From the NCBI GenBank assembly GCA_029553285.1, contig JAKPCO010000077.1, forward strand, positions 1 through 64,000: a stretch of DNA of 64,000 bases, in the 5' to 3' direction. The position numbers were made by a program, and so were the translations under genes. The notes under the pieces are model-generated. The model was not told the origin of the DNA. It did no database searches and saw nothing but the letters and a program-made list of their open reading frames with translations. Shown here piece by piece: positions 28,375 through 37,912 of this stretch (position 1 is its first letter; every line of letters starts with the position of its first letter). This DNA comes from Methanobacteriota archaeon (GTDB lineage Archaea > Halobacteriota > Methanosarcinia > Methanotrichales > Methanotrichaceae).

Positions 28375-28693
28375 CTTCTCCCACCCTTTTTGATGTTAAT
28401 GAGATGCTCCGGCGCCGCAGGGAGATCCTCCTTCGGGCGTCCTCGACGCTCTCCCTCAGCTCCACAAAATCCTCAAAGCACCCCATACCCGGATGTATCG
28501 CTGTACGGATGCTCTTATAGTTGCCGATGCGGATCAAATAAATTTGGCCTAATCGATGATCTGCTCCACCTGAGGTGCTGGTATGGCAGTATGATCTCGA
28601 AAAATAACGAGTGCGTTCGGCACTCGTCTCCATGAGCCTGAGTTGCCAAACGCGCATGGTCTAATAAAATTATCGCTATTACAAGTCTGGAGG
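28375..28693 (-). other. Upstream region of rbcL
   Basis: 319 bases. It holds a possible rbcL promoter (minus-strand AAATTTATTT near 28541-28552) and a leader of about 140 nt. A minus-strand frame starting at 28486 overlaps the rbcL start and runs out inside it in a different frame; its tail looks like rbcL shadow sequence, so it is not called as a gene. No recognised riboswitch or repeat. Confidence 0.4.
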
Positions 28694-30091
28694 TTACCTT
28701 TCCCATTCCCAGTGTTCAGGCGCCAGGTAGTCGAAGACGCAGCATGACACAGCCACGGCTCTCTTTTCGTCGCTGCTGCCAGTGGCATAGTGATACAGCT
28801 CATGGAGAAGCGTGAGGGCGTCAGCACTTCCTGTATGACTACCGCAAGATACCCCGCCTGTGCACACAGCAATCCAGCTGCAGTCTGGATGCGGAGAGAG
28901 AAATGTTCTCCCGTACACACAATCGCACAGGGCTTTCCTGTTTGAAGGAAGTGTGCCCGCCCTGTAACCTCTTGGAAGTGTGTATGGCTTAATATATATC
29001 AGTACGTTCTCCATGGCACTTAGAATATCATCCGCCAGGCTGCCACTCCCAACACGGCCGCTCAGATAATCCATATCATCAAACTCGGGGAATTTGTAGT
29101 CCCTGGCACTCTCGGGAAGCTCTCCCCTCCCAATCCTCTCCTCTATCGTGCTGTTCCACTCCTCAACGAAATCCGGCAGATCCTCAAGGGCATTTGATCT
29201 CAGGCGCGCATCGATATCCTCCAGGTAATTCCTGATGGTGTTCAGTTCGTCCGTATTTATTGTTCCTCCAGCCGGACATCTGGCATTGTGATAGCGCACA
29301 CCGACTGTCCAATATATGGTCTCATGCTCGTACACCTCACCATCCGCATTTCGCGCATGTAATGTCTGGATGATGGTACGACCTGCAGTGTCTGCATTGT
29401 AGATGTACGAGCTGCTGGAGGGCGTAACATGGGGGGAACATTCCCAGCCTCCCACATCTGTAAATGATCCGGGCTCCAGAACCTCTGCGCCTGGATAAGA
29501 GATGTGATCTTCCATCTCATCAGCACCTGTGATCTCCCAGCTAAGCTCGACCTCCCCCGTGTTTTTCGGCACCGATGTCCCGGGCTTCACAGCGCGCATT
29601 GTGATCACAGGCGGACTGTTGCCCTTCCTGGCTCGCTGTTCCTGCTCCGTGGCTTCCATGCAGTGCAGCTCAGGCACAAAGATTGGAGACCGCGTCTCCA
29701 CGACCACATTGGCGATCAATACCTTCTTTTTGCTCTTCGGGTCCTTGCTCCAAAGCCGGATCGCGGCTGTACGCCTCCCACTGAGAGCTATGGGCCATCC
29801 GATATTCGTTTTCCCGAACCTGTATGGGATTCTAGCATAGCCATTTGCCTTGATTTTAAGAGTTCTGTACTTCTCAGGTACGGATAAAGCTTTACTGCCT
29901 CCAAGCTCGACTGCCAGCGTAACGTCTTTTTTGCCGGTGTTTTTTAAAAGCAATGCATTCGAGCTCTTCGTGATTGTGAGCCCTTTCAGCTGAGATGAAA
30001 CTTCCACCATGAATTTAGCATCTACCTCAAAATATAAGTAATTTTGGAAGTTTGTATTCTGAACCGCGGTGCAGCAGGAGATGCATGCCAA
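28694..30091 (-). CDS. Putative extracellular HExxH metalloprotease-like protein
   Basis: About 440-465 residues, not a family I recognise. N-terminal half looks like beta-sandwich (Ig-like) domains; the C-terminal third carries 'LTLLHELYHYATGSSDEK', an HExxH zinc-protease signature, next to a cysteine-rich segment ('CDCVYGR', 'DCSWIAVCTGGVSCGSH'). The frame opens at a TTG inside the hydrophobic 'FILLACISCC', which has the shape of a lipobox (LLAC) but is cut by an in-frame TGA at about 30104. An ATG at 30107 is in another frame, so a one-base frameshift in the signal peptide is possible; the first internal ATG is at 30010. No third zinc ligand could be assigned. Confidence 0.55.
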   Translation of the reverse strand: MACISCCTAVQNTNFQNYLYFEVDAKFMVEVSSQLKGLTITKSSNALLLKNTGKKDVTLAVELGGSKALSVPEKYRTLKIKANGYARIPYRFGKTNIGWPIALSGRRTAAIRLWSKDPKSKKKVLIANVVVETRSPIFVPELHCMEATEQEQRARKGNSPPVITMRAVKPGTSVPKNTGEVELSWEITGADEMEDHISYPGAEVLEPGSFTDVGGWECSPHVTPSSSSYIYNADTAGRTIIQTLHARNADGEVYEHETIYWTVGVRYHNARCPAGGTINTDELNTIRNYLEDIDARLRSNALEDLPDFVEEWNSTIEERIGRGELPESARDYKFPEFDDMDYLSGRVGSGSLADDILSAMENVLIYIKPYTLPRGYRAGTLPSNRKALCDCVYGRTFLSPHPDCSWIAVCTGGVSCGSHTGSADALTLLHELYHYATGSSDEKRAVAVSCCVFDYLAPEHWEWER

Positions 30092-30171
30092 AAGGATGAA
30101 TGCTCATGTGGTCGAATCGTCGGAGAGGCGAACAACCTCAACCAGCAGCATTCGACTTCATGTCTTTCTGC

Positions 30172-30307
30172 CGCTCTTACGTATTCCGCAACTTTGCTGA
30201 ATGCACTCATTCGCTCGCCAGGCCTTCGACTGCGTCGAAGATAAGTCGAAACGAGCGCACAGCAGGACCGGTGCCTCTGCGGACAAGTTATCAGATGGAT
30301 GAGAGCG
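30172..30307. mobile_element. MITE family B, copy 1 (136 bp)
   Basis: Ends CGCTCTTAC (30172-30180) and GATGAGAGCG (30298-30307) are inverted repeats extending imperfectly for about 24 bp. The flanks CTTTCTGC and TTTTCTGC form a probable 8-bp target duplication. Inside is a nested hairpin: CGCTCG/CGAGCG around a perfect 7-bp stem CTTCGAC-TGC-GTCGAAG. Closely related to the element at 52840-52993. No coding frame. Confidence 0.75.
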
Positions 30308-30372
30308 TTTTCTGCAATGTTTACTGGGCCGCCAGATCACAGGATGAAAGCTTTGATGTGCTGTCAGTTTCG

Positions 30373-30402
30373 TTAAAAATGGGTCGACGCAGGAGGTCGA
30401 CC
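30373..30402 (-). terminator. Terminator of the ABC permease gene
   Basis: On the minus strand GGTCGAC (complement of 30396-30402) and GTCGACC (complement of 30382-30388) form a perfect 7-bp stem, followed by CATTTTTAACG. It lies 50 bp after the permease stop. Confidence 0.55.
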
Positions 30403-30452
30403 TTATCTCATGGTTTCACAATGACCCATTCTCAACCGCTAACATGTGGATC

Positions 30453-31499
30453 TCACGTCACCTCTCTGTGCAAGACCAGGATGGCAGATGCGAATGACAG
30501 AGTGAAGAAAACTATCAGTGCCGTGACATCAGGATAGAGAACATCCATAAGAGTGCTGCCCTTCAGCATAACTGCCCTCAGAGCATCAGTGGCATATGTC
30601 AGTGGCAGGATGTACGATACAGGCCTGACGAAATCCGGTATCGACTGAATAGGCCACCATACGCCTGAAAGTATGATCTGCGGTATCACGACCATCGGGA
30701 TGAACTGGACCACCTGGAACTCACTCCTGGCGAAGTTTGAGAAGAACGTTCCAAGCGCCAGAGCCCCAGCGCCCAGAAGGATGACGATCGAGAGAAGAAG
30801 CAGCGGGCTGCCCTTAAGAGGGACGCCGAAGACGAAGATCACCACAAGCAGTGTGGTTGTGGACTGCAGGAGCGTGAAGAGCGAGAATCCCAGGATGTAG
30901 CCGGAGACGATCTCCGTGCTGCTCAGTGGCGATACCATGAACTTCTCCAGGGTTCCCTGAGATCTCTCCCTGACAAATGCCACTGCTGCGTTGATGAATG
31001 TGAAGAAGAACACCACCAGGCCGAGTATGGCCGGCCCGATCGTGTCAGTCATCTCCATATCATATCCGTACACGTATCTCTCGACGATTGGTGCGCCACT
31101 CCCCAAAACCTCACTCCTGGCCCCGGCAAGAGCCGCGCCCCTTATCGCGCTGGCTATCTGTGGGCTGGTGGCGTCCAGCAGCAGTTGTATCTCATCGGGT
31201 GATATCACCACTGCGCCGTTGAGCCTTCCATCAGAGACGAGCCTCTCAGCATCAGACTCTGATCCCAGGTGAAGAACTGTGAAATCCTTTACGCCCTCCA
31301 GATGCGATCTGAGCGCCGGATGCCCTCCCAGGTCCACGATCCCGAGCTGGATCCCGCTCATCTCTCCTGAGAGGGCGTAGCCGAAGAGCATCATCAGAAC
31401 TATGGGCGCAAATGTGATCAGTCCGATCGTCCGCCTGTCCCTCTTGAGCTGGCGCACCACTCGGAGCGCGACCACGCAAACACGCCTGATATCGATCAT
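30453..31499 (-). CDS. ABC-2 type transporter permease
   Basis: 348 residues. One N-terminal span ('GLITFAPIVLMMLFGYALSG'), a large external domain (about 45-165) and five C-terminal spans, with the ABC-2 signature 'SPLSSTEIVSGYILGFSLFTLLQSTTTLLVVIFVFGV'. The family exports lipids, drugs or polysaccharides. Its ATG overlaps the stop of the ATPase gene (ATGA). The COG1361-like protein upstream is probably the third component. Confidence 0.9.
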   Translation of the reverse strand: MIDIRRVCVVALRVVRQLKRDRRTIGLITFAPIVLMMLFGYALSGEMSGIQLGIVDLGGHPALRSHLEGVKDFTVLHLGSESDAERLVSDGRLNGAVVISPDEIQLLLDATSPQIASAIRGAALAGARSEVLGSGAPIVERYVYGYDMEMTDTIGPAILGLVVFFFTFINAAVAFVRERSQGTLEKFMVSPLSSTEIVSGYILGFSLFTLLQSTTTLLVVIFVFGVPLKGSPLLLLSIVILLGAGALALGTFFSNFARSEFQVVQFIPMVVIPQIILSGVWWPIQSIPDFVRPVSYILPLTYATDALRAVMLKGSTLMDVLYPDVTALIVFFTLSFASAILVLHREVT

Positions 31500-32389
31500 G
31501 CTGCTCCTGAGAGCGTGAGAAACGCCTCCTCCAGGCTCGGCTCCCTGAGTCTGATATCAAGGGGCGTGATGATCTCCATGATCTCTTTTATCTGCGCATG
31601 TCTGTCGATCCTGATCCTCACCACCCCTCCTGAAACCTCCACATCATAACCTTCAGATCTCAGGAGGGATGCGTCGCGCTCCGGATCTTCGAGCAGGAGC
31701 TCAAGATGCGGCTTCAGACCAGCAAGCCTCAGGATCTCCTCAGGGCTGCCCTCCGCGGCCATTCTCCCGGCACGCATGTATCCCACAATCCTGCACCTCC
31801 CGGCCTCGTCCATCAGATGGGTGGTTATGATCACGGTCTTCCCCTCAGATGCAAGCTGATCGAAGTACATCCAGAAGCCCTGACGGAGCGCTGGATCCAC
31901 CCCCACAGTCGGCTCATCGAGCAGCAGCAGCTCCGGCTCGTGTATGAGTGTGCATGCGAGGGAGAGACGCTGGTACATCCCGCCGCTCAGAGCCCCTGCC
32001 AGTCGATCCCTGTGATCGGAGAGCTCCACCATCTCAAGAAGCTCTGCGATCCGTCTCTTTCTCCTCTGGCCATCAATGCCGTAGAGGCCGGCGAAGAACT
32101 CCATGTTCTCCTGCACAGTCAGATCCGGATACAGGGCGCGGTGCTGCGTCATGTATCCGATTCTGTGATAAAGAGACCCGATGCTGGAGACATGCTCCCC
32201 AAGGACATACAGATCGCCGCCATCCAGGCGGAGAAGTCCCACGATGGCGCGTATGAACGTGGTCTTGCCGGAGCCGTTCGGGCCGAGCAGGCAGTACGTC
32301 ACACCCTCCGGTATTCTGACCGTCAGGCCATCAAGGGCTCTCAGACCGCGAAATGTCTTGACAAGATCACGGGCATCTACAGCCTCCAT
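31496..32389 (-). CDS. ABC transporter ATP-binding protein (ABC-2 exporter type)
   Basis: 297 residues. Walker A 'GPNGSGKTT' (about 35-43), Q-loop 'YMTQHRAL', signature '[10 protein letters not shown]', Walker B '[10 protein letters not shown]' and H-loop 'ITTHLMDEA' are all present. The C-terminal extension (220-297) is of the DrrA/CcmA kind. Sits between its permease and the membrane-anchored partner, overlapping both. Confidence 0.93.
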   Translation of the reverse strand: MEAVDARDLVKTFRGLRALDGLTVRIPEGVTYCLLGPNGSGKTTFIRAIVGLLRLDGGDLYVLGEHVSSIGSLYHRIGYMTQHRALYPDLTVQENMEFFAGLYGIDGQRRKRRIAELLEMVELSDHRDRLAGALSGGMYQRLSLACTLIHEPELLLLDEPTVGVDPALRQGFWMYFDQLASEGKTVIITTHLMDEAGRCRIVGYMRAGRMAAEGSPEEILRLAGLKPHLELLLEDPERDASLLRSEGYDVEVSGGVVRIRIDRHAQIKEIMEIITPLDIRLREPSLEEAFLTLSGAA

Positions 32390-33507
32390 GCACCACCCCT
32401 CCTCTTTCTTATGATGAAAATTATGGATGCGATGGCAGCGATCAGGAGCGCAGCAGCCCAGAGAGAGATGCGTCTCCAGTGATCGATCATGATGTACACA
32501 TTCCCAGAGTCGCTCAGGTTGTCCCTGTACGTGTCGGAGAACTCGAAGAGAATTCTGAGAAGGTACAGCTTTCCCGGAACAGCATCCTTTGAGACATCCA
32601 GCTTGTAGACAAACTCTGCGCTCTCACCTGGCTCCAGGCGGGGCACTGGCGACTCATCCACGCTCACATAGATCCCGCTCTCAGGCCTGAGCCTGGCGAC
32701 CAGATCCCTGGCTGTATCTGTGCCCACGTTCTTTATGGATATCCTCACGACATTATCACTGGAGCCGGCAGGAAGCCTCTCTGGATCCACTCCCAGAACA
32801 TCGAACTCAACACCGCTCTTTCGCTCAACCCTGAGCTCAAGAGGTACCACCTGGCTTATTCTGTCGTACCAGTAATACACATCCGGGCTCTCAGGACGGT
32901 CCTCGTCGCTCTTAACAGCAACATCTCTTTGATATGTGCAGTTGATCAGCGCGTACATCCTGTACATCCCGGGGTATGTGTTTTTGTAGACCTCGATCGG
33001 AAACTCAAGCGGCGCTGAGGTCTGGCCTTCGCGAATGTTTCCAGGGAATGCAACAGCGCGTTTGACATCTATTGCGCTCCTGTTCTCTGCGAACAGCTCC
33101 ACAGAGACATCCTGTGCTGTGGTCCTCTGTCTCTCCAGCTCAAGCTCCCGCTGCGCTGCCAGGATCTCATCCTTCCTGTCCGGCGCAGGCTCGCTGTTCA
33201 CCTTTATGGCGGTGATCCTCCCGCGATTGGTCAGGGTCAGAAAAATCGATGTCTTCTCCCCCTGATATACGGACGATCTCTCCAGTGAGACTGTGAGATC
33301 CGGCACTCCATATACCTTGTAGTGGTCATCCCCGAACATCTCCGGAGGCACCGGAGCGCCCGTCTCAATGGCGGTGGATGTGTAAGAGCATGCGAGCAGA
33401 ACACAGATGATGCAGACCGGAAACAGCAATCCGGGACGGTCCGATGGGGTTGCTGCATGGCGCCTGAAGATCCAGCGAGAGATGAGTGGCAGACCGAGGG
33501 ATGGCAT
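32377..33507 (-). CDS. Membrane-anchored COG1361-like (S-layer/NEW3 domain) protein
   Basis: 376 residues. An N-terminal signal or anchor span ('LLFPVCIICVLLACSYTST'), two beta-sandwich domains of the kind found in archaeal surface proteins ('DLTVSLERSSVYQGEKTSIFLTLTNRG', 'VVRISIKNVGTDTARDLVARLRPES'), and a C-terminal span followed by a basic tail ('SLWAAALLIAAIASIIFIIRKRR'). Such proteins often precede ABC-2 exporters in methanogens. It overlaps the ATPase gene by 13 nt. Function unknown; probably an extracellular substrate-handling partner. Confidence 0.75.
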   Translation of the reverse strand: MPSLGLPLISRWIFRRHAATPSDRPGLLFPVCIICVLLACSYTSTAIETGAPVPPEMFGDDHYKVYGVPDLTVSLERSSVYQGEKTSIFLTLTNRGRITAIKVNSEPAPDRKDEILAAQRELELERQRTTAQDVSVELFAENRSAIDVKRAVAFPGNIREGQTSAPLEFPIEVYKNTYPGMYRMYALINCTYQRDVAVKSDEDRPESPDVYYWYDRISQVVPLELRVERKSGVEFDVLGVDPERLPAGSSDNVVRISIKNVGTDTARDLVARLRPESGIYVSVDESPVPRLEPGESAEFVYKLDVSKDAVPGKLYLLRILFEFSDTYRDNLSDSGNVYIMIDHWRRISLWAAALLIAAIASIIFIIRKRRGGAWRL

Positions 33508-33550
33508 CTGAAAACTGATACCCAGGGCGCAGCACCTGATTCGCGATCGC

Positions 33551-35797
33551 TCAGATCTTCTCAGATCTTGCAGAAAACTCCCTCCATTCCCTCAGCTTAT
33601 CTCTTATCAGAAGCCTGCACCTCTCAGGGTCTGCCAGGACCATCTCACTCTGAACCCACTCTGGCAGATACATCCTGACACCCCCCAGACCTCTGGATGC
33701 GAACCTGCTGTCACAGAGGAGTATGACACCCCTCTCGCTCTCCGCCCTTATGACCCTCCCGGCAGCCTGGAGCCCGCGGTTGATCGCTGGAAGGGTGTAT
33801 GCTATCAGCGTGCCCCGCTTCTTCCCGTACTTTTGAGTGTAGTAGGTGATGACCTCCTTCTGGATCTCATCGAAGACAGAGAGGGGAAGACCGACAACAG
33901 CCACCCCGTTGAGCGCCTCGCCCTTGTAGTCTATGCCCTCTGCGAGCTTTCCTCCAGAGACCCCAAGCAGCACAGCGCCATTGCTCCTGCCCGCCCTGAA
34001 GAACTCCTCCAGGATCTGAGGAACATCCTCCGCAGATCTGGGCTCTGTGAACACCCGCTTGCCTGCGCCTCGTGCGAATCTCGTGCATGCATCCCTGTAC
34101 GAGGCCATCATCGGGTATGAGGTGAAGAAGACCGCGACGTTTCCAGGCACCTCCTCTATCAGGGCGCTGATATATCCGGATATCAGACTCCTGTTCTCCG
34201 GGTTCTCCCTCGCGCTGAGCTGTGTCGTCGCCCTCTCAGCTGCTATGATCAGGCGGTTGCTCTGCGGGAATGGATTTGGCAGGGAGATCTTTATGGCCCT
34301 GCCTGGCTCGCCCAGACAGTACAGCTCATACGCATCGATCGGAGAGAGGGTGCCGCTGAGCATCAGGGTTGCGTTGACGTTATCGACGACTCTTCTTATC
34401 ACGGGCGCTGGATCGATCTTCGTCACCTCCAGGCGGGTCCATCTCCTCTCCCCTGAAGATGTGGTAACGATCTTTCTCTGGTACGACGGGTCGTGCTCAG
34501 CCTCCTCGACCTCTCTGAGGAAGAGAACCATTGTGGCGAGGCTGGGCTGTACATCCCCATAAAGTGTTTCGTGATCGCTCTCCGCAAGCTTCATCTCCGC
34601 GATCGCAACCGCCACATCGCTAAGATACGACAGAGCGAGATCTATATCGTCGATGCCGTCGTACACGTACTGCCTGAAGAGCTCGCCATCGAGAAGCATC
34701 TCCCCATCCTTCGACCTGGCTTCCCTCGCGGCCATGAACCTCCTGATTCTTGGTATTAGCAGCCTGGCCGTCTTCAGACCCTCCCTGCGCCAGTCGTGAT
34801 GCTCCTCTCCCAGTTTCGCCTGGCCCAGTGCCTTCTCGAACCTGTTTATCTCCCGTTCAGCCAGATCCAGGATCCTGGGCGTGAGCACCCTGGTGTTCAT
34901 CTCCCTCACAGAGTCGCCAAGGTTGTGGGCCTCGTCCACCATCACCGTCATGCGGTCTGCCTCAAGACCGAGCCACTGGATTATGGCGTCCTGAAAATCC
35001 GGGCTGAAGAGGTGATGGTAGTTCAGGATGATGACATCACTGCTCTTCGCGTGCAGCGACATAACCTCATAGGGACACACCCCTCTGCAGGTCTTCTCGA
35101 GGGCATCGACAGGCACAATCCTCCTGCTCATCCTCTCTGCAGCATCCACAGCGGCAGATGAGGACCTGAAGTACACCTTCCCGTTGATCTCGAAGGCCTC
35201 TTTGCTCCTCAGGTAATGGGGGCAGACGGTCCTCTCCCCAGGAGGCTCATCAGGTATCTCATCCCTGGATGGATCGTACACATCGTTGTAACCCTTCTCG
35301 ATCCGCGAGGCCATGTAGTTCTTCGAGCCCTCTCTGAGCCTCATGCACGCGTAGTAGATGCTCTCCCCCCAGATCTCAGATGCGAGCGGGCATGCCTTCT
35401 GTTTCCCTATAAGGTATGAGACTGTGGGTCTGTGTCTTGTGTTCGACCAGATCCTGTTTATCTCGTCAAGATAAACCCCTATCTGGCTAACGGTCCTGAC
35501 CGCAACCACGATCTTTCCGGGCGCGGCTGCAAGTGCCGCTGATATGCAGCTCGTCTTTCCTGAGCCTGTGGGCGCATCTATCATCAGAACGCCGTGGTCG
35601 CCCTTGGAGACCACCTCGTAGACAGCATCGAGCATCTTGTCCTGGTGCGGGCGCAGCGATGGATAGGGGATGTAGTCGAGATACACAGCCTCAACTCTGG
35701 ATCTTCTCGGAGATAAAAGCTTGGCTGCATTGGTTCTGCTGCGCGCGCTCGAGATCGGGGATGGCAGCACAGCGGAACCGCGCACGCCCGGGTGCAC
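33551..35797 (-). CDS. XPD/DinG-like superfamily 2 DNA helicase with iron-sulfur cluster
   Basis: Up to 748 residues. Walker A 'DAPTGSGKTS' (about 74-83), Walker B box DEAH in 'MVDEAHNLGDSVRE', helicase motifs 'LSGTLSP' and, at the C-terminal end, 'QAAGRVIRAESERG'. Cysteines in 'KACPL', 'TVCPHY' and 'KTCRGVCPYE' supply a 4Fe-4S cluster as in Rad3/XPD. Acts 5'-3' on DNA in repair. The first 35 residues before 'VYLDYIPYPSLRPHQ' are not conserved-looking; the true start may be a GTG near 35686. Confidence 0.88.
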   Translation of the reverse strand: MHPGVRGSAVLPSPISSARSRTNAAKLLSPRRSRVEAVYLDYIPYPSLRPHQDKMLDAVYEVVSKGDHGVLMIDAPTGSGKTSCISAALAAAPGKIVVAVRTVSQIGVYLDEINRIWSNTRHRPTVSYLIGKQKACPLASEIWGESIYYACMRLREGSKNYMASRIEKGYNDVYDPSRDEIPDEPPGERTVCPHYLRSKEAFEINGKVYFRSSSAAVDAAERMSRRIVPVDALEKTCRGVCPYEVMSLHAKSSDVIILNYHHLFSPDFQDAIIQWLGLEADRMTVMVDEAHNLGDSVREMNTRVLTPRILDLAEREINRFEKALGQAKLGEEHHDWRREGLKTARLLIPRIRRFMAAREARSKDGEMLLDGELFRQYVYDGIDDIDLALSYLSDVAVAIAEMKLAESDHETLYGDVQPSLATMVLFLREVEEAEHDPSYQRKIVTTSSGERRWTRLEVTKIDPAPVIRRVVDNVNATLMLSGTLSPIDAYELYCLGEPGRAIKISLPNPFPQSNRLIIAAERATTQLSARENPENRSLISGYISALIEEVPGNVAVFFTSYPMMASYRDACTRFARGAGKRVFTEPRSAEDVPQILEEFFRAGRSNGAVLLGVSGGKLAEGIDYKGEALNGVAVVGLPLSVFDEIQKEVITYYTQKYGKKRGTLIAYTLPAINRGLQAAGRVIRAESERGVILLCDSRFASRGLGGVRMYLPEWVQSEMVLADPERCRLLIRDKLREWREFSARSEKI

Positions 35798-35850
35798 AGT
35801 ACTGGAAAGCTTAATAAATGTTGGTCAGGATAATGATAATTGGTGGAAAA

Positions 35851-35970
35851 ATGACCCATCACGAGAAGAAGGAAGAGGAGAAGGAGGAAGAGGCTGCCAA
35901 GGTTGAGCCTGTAAAGCCCGGCGAGAAGCGTGGCGGCAAGAAGAAGGGGCTCCTCGACACGTGCGTATGA
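35851..35970 (+). CDS. 39-residue highly charged peptide, unknown function
   Basis: A 39-codon frame beginning 'MTHHEKKEEEKEEE' and ending 'KRGGKKKGLLDTCV'. GGTGGA is 3-4 bases before the ATG, a TATA-like CTTAATAAA lies near 35811, and a strong hairpin follows directly after the stop. This set of promoter, ribosome binding site and terminator around such a short frame supports a real gene. Glu/Lys-rich N-terminus, basic Gly/Lys C-terminus with one Cys. No family recognised. Confidence 0.6.
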   Translation: MTHHEKKEEEKEEEAAKVEPVKPGEKRGGKKKGLLDTCV

Positions 35971-35976
35971 GCAGAA

Positions 35977-35998
35977 CCCTACCCCTCCGAGGGTAGGG
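35977..35998 (+). terminator. Hairpin after the 39-residue gene
   Basis: CCCTACCC (35977-35984) pairs with GGGTAGGG (35991-35998) over an 8-bp stem with a 6-base loop, seven bases after the stop codon. A loose T-rich stretch follows. Confidence 0.5.
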
Positions 35999-35999
35999 G

Positions 36000-36448
36000 C
36001 TGATTGTTTCTGTGAGTTTTTATGTCCCTGGAGAGGATTTGTCTCTCAGCCTGTTCGAGGCTTACATGGATCCGGGTTTTTCTGCGATTTTGTGACTGCT
36101 TCGAACCAGCAGCGAGAGACAATCCCGCTGCTGTCCGGTTCTTATCCTGCATATTATATGCACAGGAGTCATATCATCATTAATATCAAATTATGCAATA
36201 TCTATTATGGCCCCATGAGGCAGATACGAAGCGGGTCTTGATGGGAAGGGTAATAACTGATCAGCTCGATCTGAAGAAGGAATGTATGCCAGAGGTGGGT
36301 GCATCTCCGGGAGGAGTGCGGGAAGAGAAGCGTATGGGCGATTCTGTACAGGAGATTTTCATGATCATGATTGTATTCCGGTTTTGAGATCCACAGCAGA
36401 CAACCATCGTCGCTTCGCATCACATAATCAGGGGAAGATCTGCAGAGC
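36000..36448. other. Non-coding gap before the glycan locus
   Basis: 449 bases. Short frames exist (one at 36241-36387) but they lack good ribosome binding sites and recognisable sequence. A local AT-rich segment (36150-36210) is seen. No inverted-repeat element found. Confidence 0.4.
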
Positions 36449-37912
36449 ATGAGCGAATACAGGCTTCTCGCGCAGCGGATAGGTCTGATAGGCCTCGCGA
36501 ATGTGCTGGTGAACCTCAGCGGCATATTTCTCCTTCCGATTCTGACAAAGAGCCTGCCGGTCGAGGATTACGGCATCTGGGCGCAGGTTAATGTCACAAT
36601 CAGCCTCGCGTCAGTCGTAATCTGCCTGGGGCTCTCTGCCTCCATGGTCAGATTCATGGCCGCGTCGAGCAGCAGGGAGGAGATACAGGAGTGCTTCTAC
36701 TCGATACTCGCTGTGGTGATGTTGACCGGCATATCCGCAATGCTTCTCATCTTCTGCCTCGCTGAGCCCATTGCCGGAGCCCTCTTCAACGGGAATGTGG
36801 CGGTTACAAGGGCGCTGTCGGTGATCGTTTTTGTGGAAGCGATAAATGGGCTTCTGTTCAGCTATTACAGGGCTACACAGAGAATGAAGCTATATGCGAT
36901 ATTCAGCGTAGCTGTGGTTTATATCACGATCGTGCTGGCGTACTCTTTCGTCAAACTGGGTTACGGCGTCTATGGTGCTGTTCTCGGATTGGGTGTCGCG
37001 AAACTGATTGGTTTTGTGTTTATGCTCACCGTGTTATTACAACACATTGGTTTTCGTCTACCAAACTTTTTACATCTCCGAGAATATGTGTCATTTGGAA
37101 TACCTCTTTTTTCCTCGTATGTATTTGATTGGATTGTCAATTCCAGCGATCGGTATATAATAGGCATGCTTTTAGGCACTGTATGGGTGGGTTATTATAA
37201 CCCGGGTTATCTGCTGGGTAGCCTAATTACAGTATTTATAAATCCAATTGGTACCGTGTTACCTATGGCGCTCTACAGATATTATGACTATGGAGATATT
37301 AAATCCGTTGAAAAATTACTGAGCTTCACAATTAAATACTTCCTTGCCCTAGCCATACCATCTGTATTTGGTTTGACTCTTTTATCAAAACCGATGCTGT
37401 TTATGTTATCAACCCACGATATTGCAGAGCACAGCTATCTAATTACGCCTTTTATTGCACTCAGCATGGTTCTCGTAGGTATTGCCACTATATTATCCAA
37501 CGCAATATATATTGCTAAGAAAACTGCAATATCTATGAAGATCTCGTTAATAGCAGCGGTAATAAACTTGACACTTACATTCCTTCTTGTTCGTATGGGT
37601 GGTGTGATCGGTGCCGCCGCAGCAACTTTTCTCACATTTCTCTTTATATTTATAGTTACTAATTACTTCGCGAATAGATTTATTCGAATCAAATTTGATT
37701 ATGAATTTGTATTGAAAAGTTTTGTTGCTTCGTTTGTGATGTCTATTCCACTAATTCTCTGGCCGCCATCAGGATTCATCGAGATTTTAAGAGTTATTGC
37801 AGTATCGATCGTTATATATTTGCAAGCGATGTGGTTGCTTAGAGGGATCAATAAAGAAGAAATTAGGTTTATTAAATCCTTACTTAACGTGTCAATGGAG
37901 GTTACGAATTGA
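36449..37912 (+). CDS. Polysaccharide flippase (Wzx/MATE-like)
   Basis: 487 residues with about 12-14 membrane spans and the oligosaccharide-flippase opening 'GLIGLANVLVNLSGIFLLPILTKSLPVEDYGIWAQV'. Would flip lipid-linked glycan units across the membrane for surface glycosylation. Notable: the first ~550 bp are GC-rich like the rest of the genome, but from about 37000 onward the gene becomes strongly AT-rich with different codon choice, and this continues into the following genes. The stop overlaps the TTG start of the GT2 gene. Confidence 0.88.
   Translation: MSEYRLLAQRIGLIGLANVLVNLSGIFLLPILTKSLPVEDYGIWAQVNVTISLASVVICLGLSASMVRFMAASSSREEIQECFYSILAVVMLTGISAMLLIFCLAEPIAGALFNGNVAVTRALSVIVFVEAINGLLFSYYRATQRMKLYAIFSVAVVYITIVLAYSFVKLGYGVYGAVLGLGVAKLIGFVFMLTVLLQHIGFRLPNFLHLREYVSFGIPLFSSYVFDWIVNSSDRYIIGMLLGTVWVGYYNPGYLLGSLITVFINPIGTVLPMALYRYYDYGDIKSVEKLLSFTIKYFLALAIPSVFGLTLLSKPMLFMLSTHDIAEHSYLITPFIALSMVLVGIATILSNAIYIAKKTAISMKISLIAAVINLTLTFLLVRMGGVIGAAAATFLTFLFIFIVTNYFANRFIRIKFDYEFVLKSFVASFVMSIPLILWPPSGFIEILRVIAVSIVIYLQAMWLLRGINKEEIRFIKSLLNVSMEVTN

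Noticed and set aside
28310-28486. Minus-strand frame overlapping the rbcL start
   Set aside because: Its second half lies inside rbcL in another frame and reads like shadow sequence.
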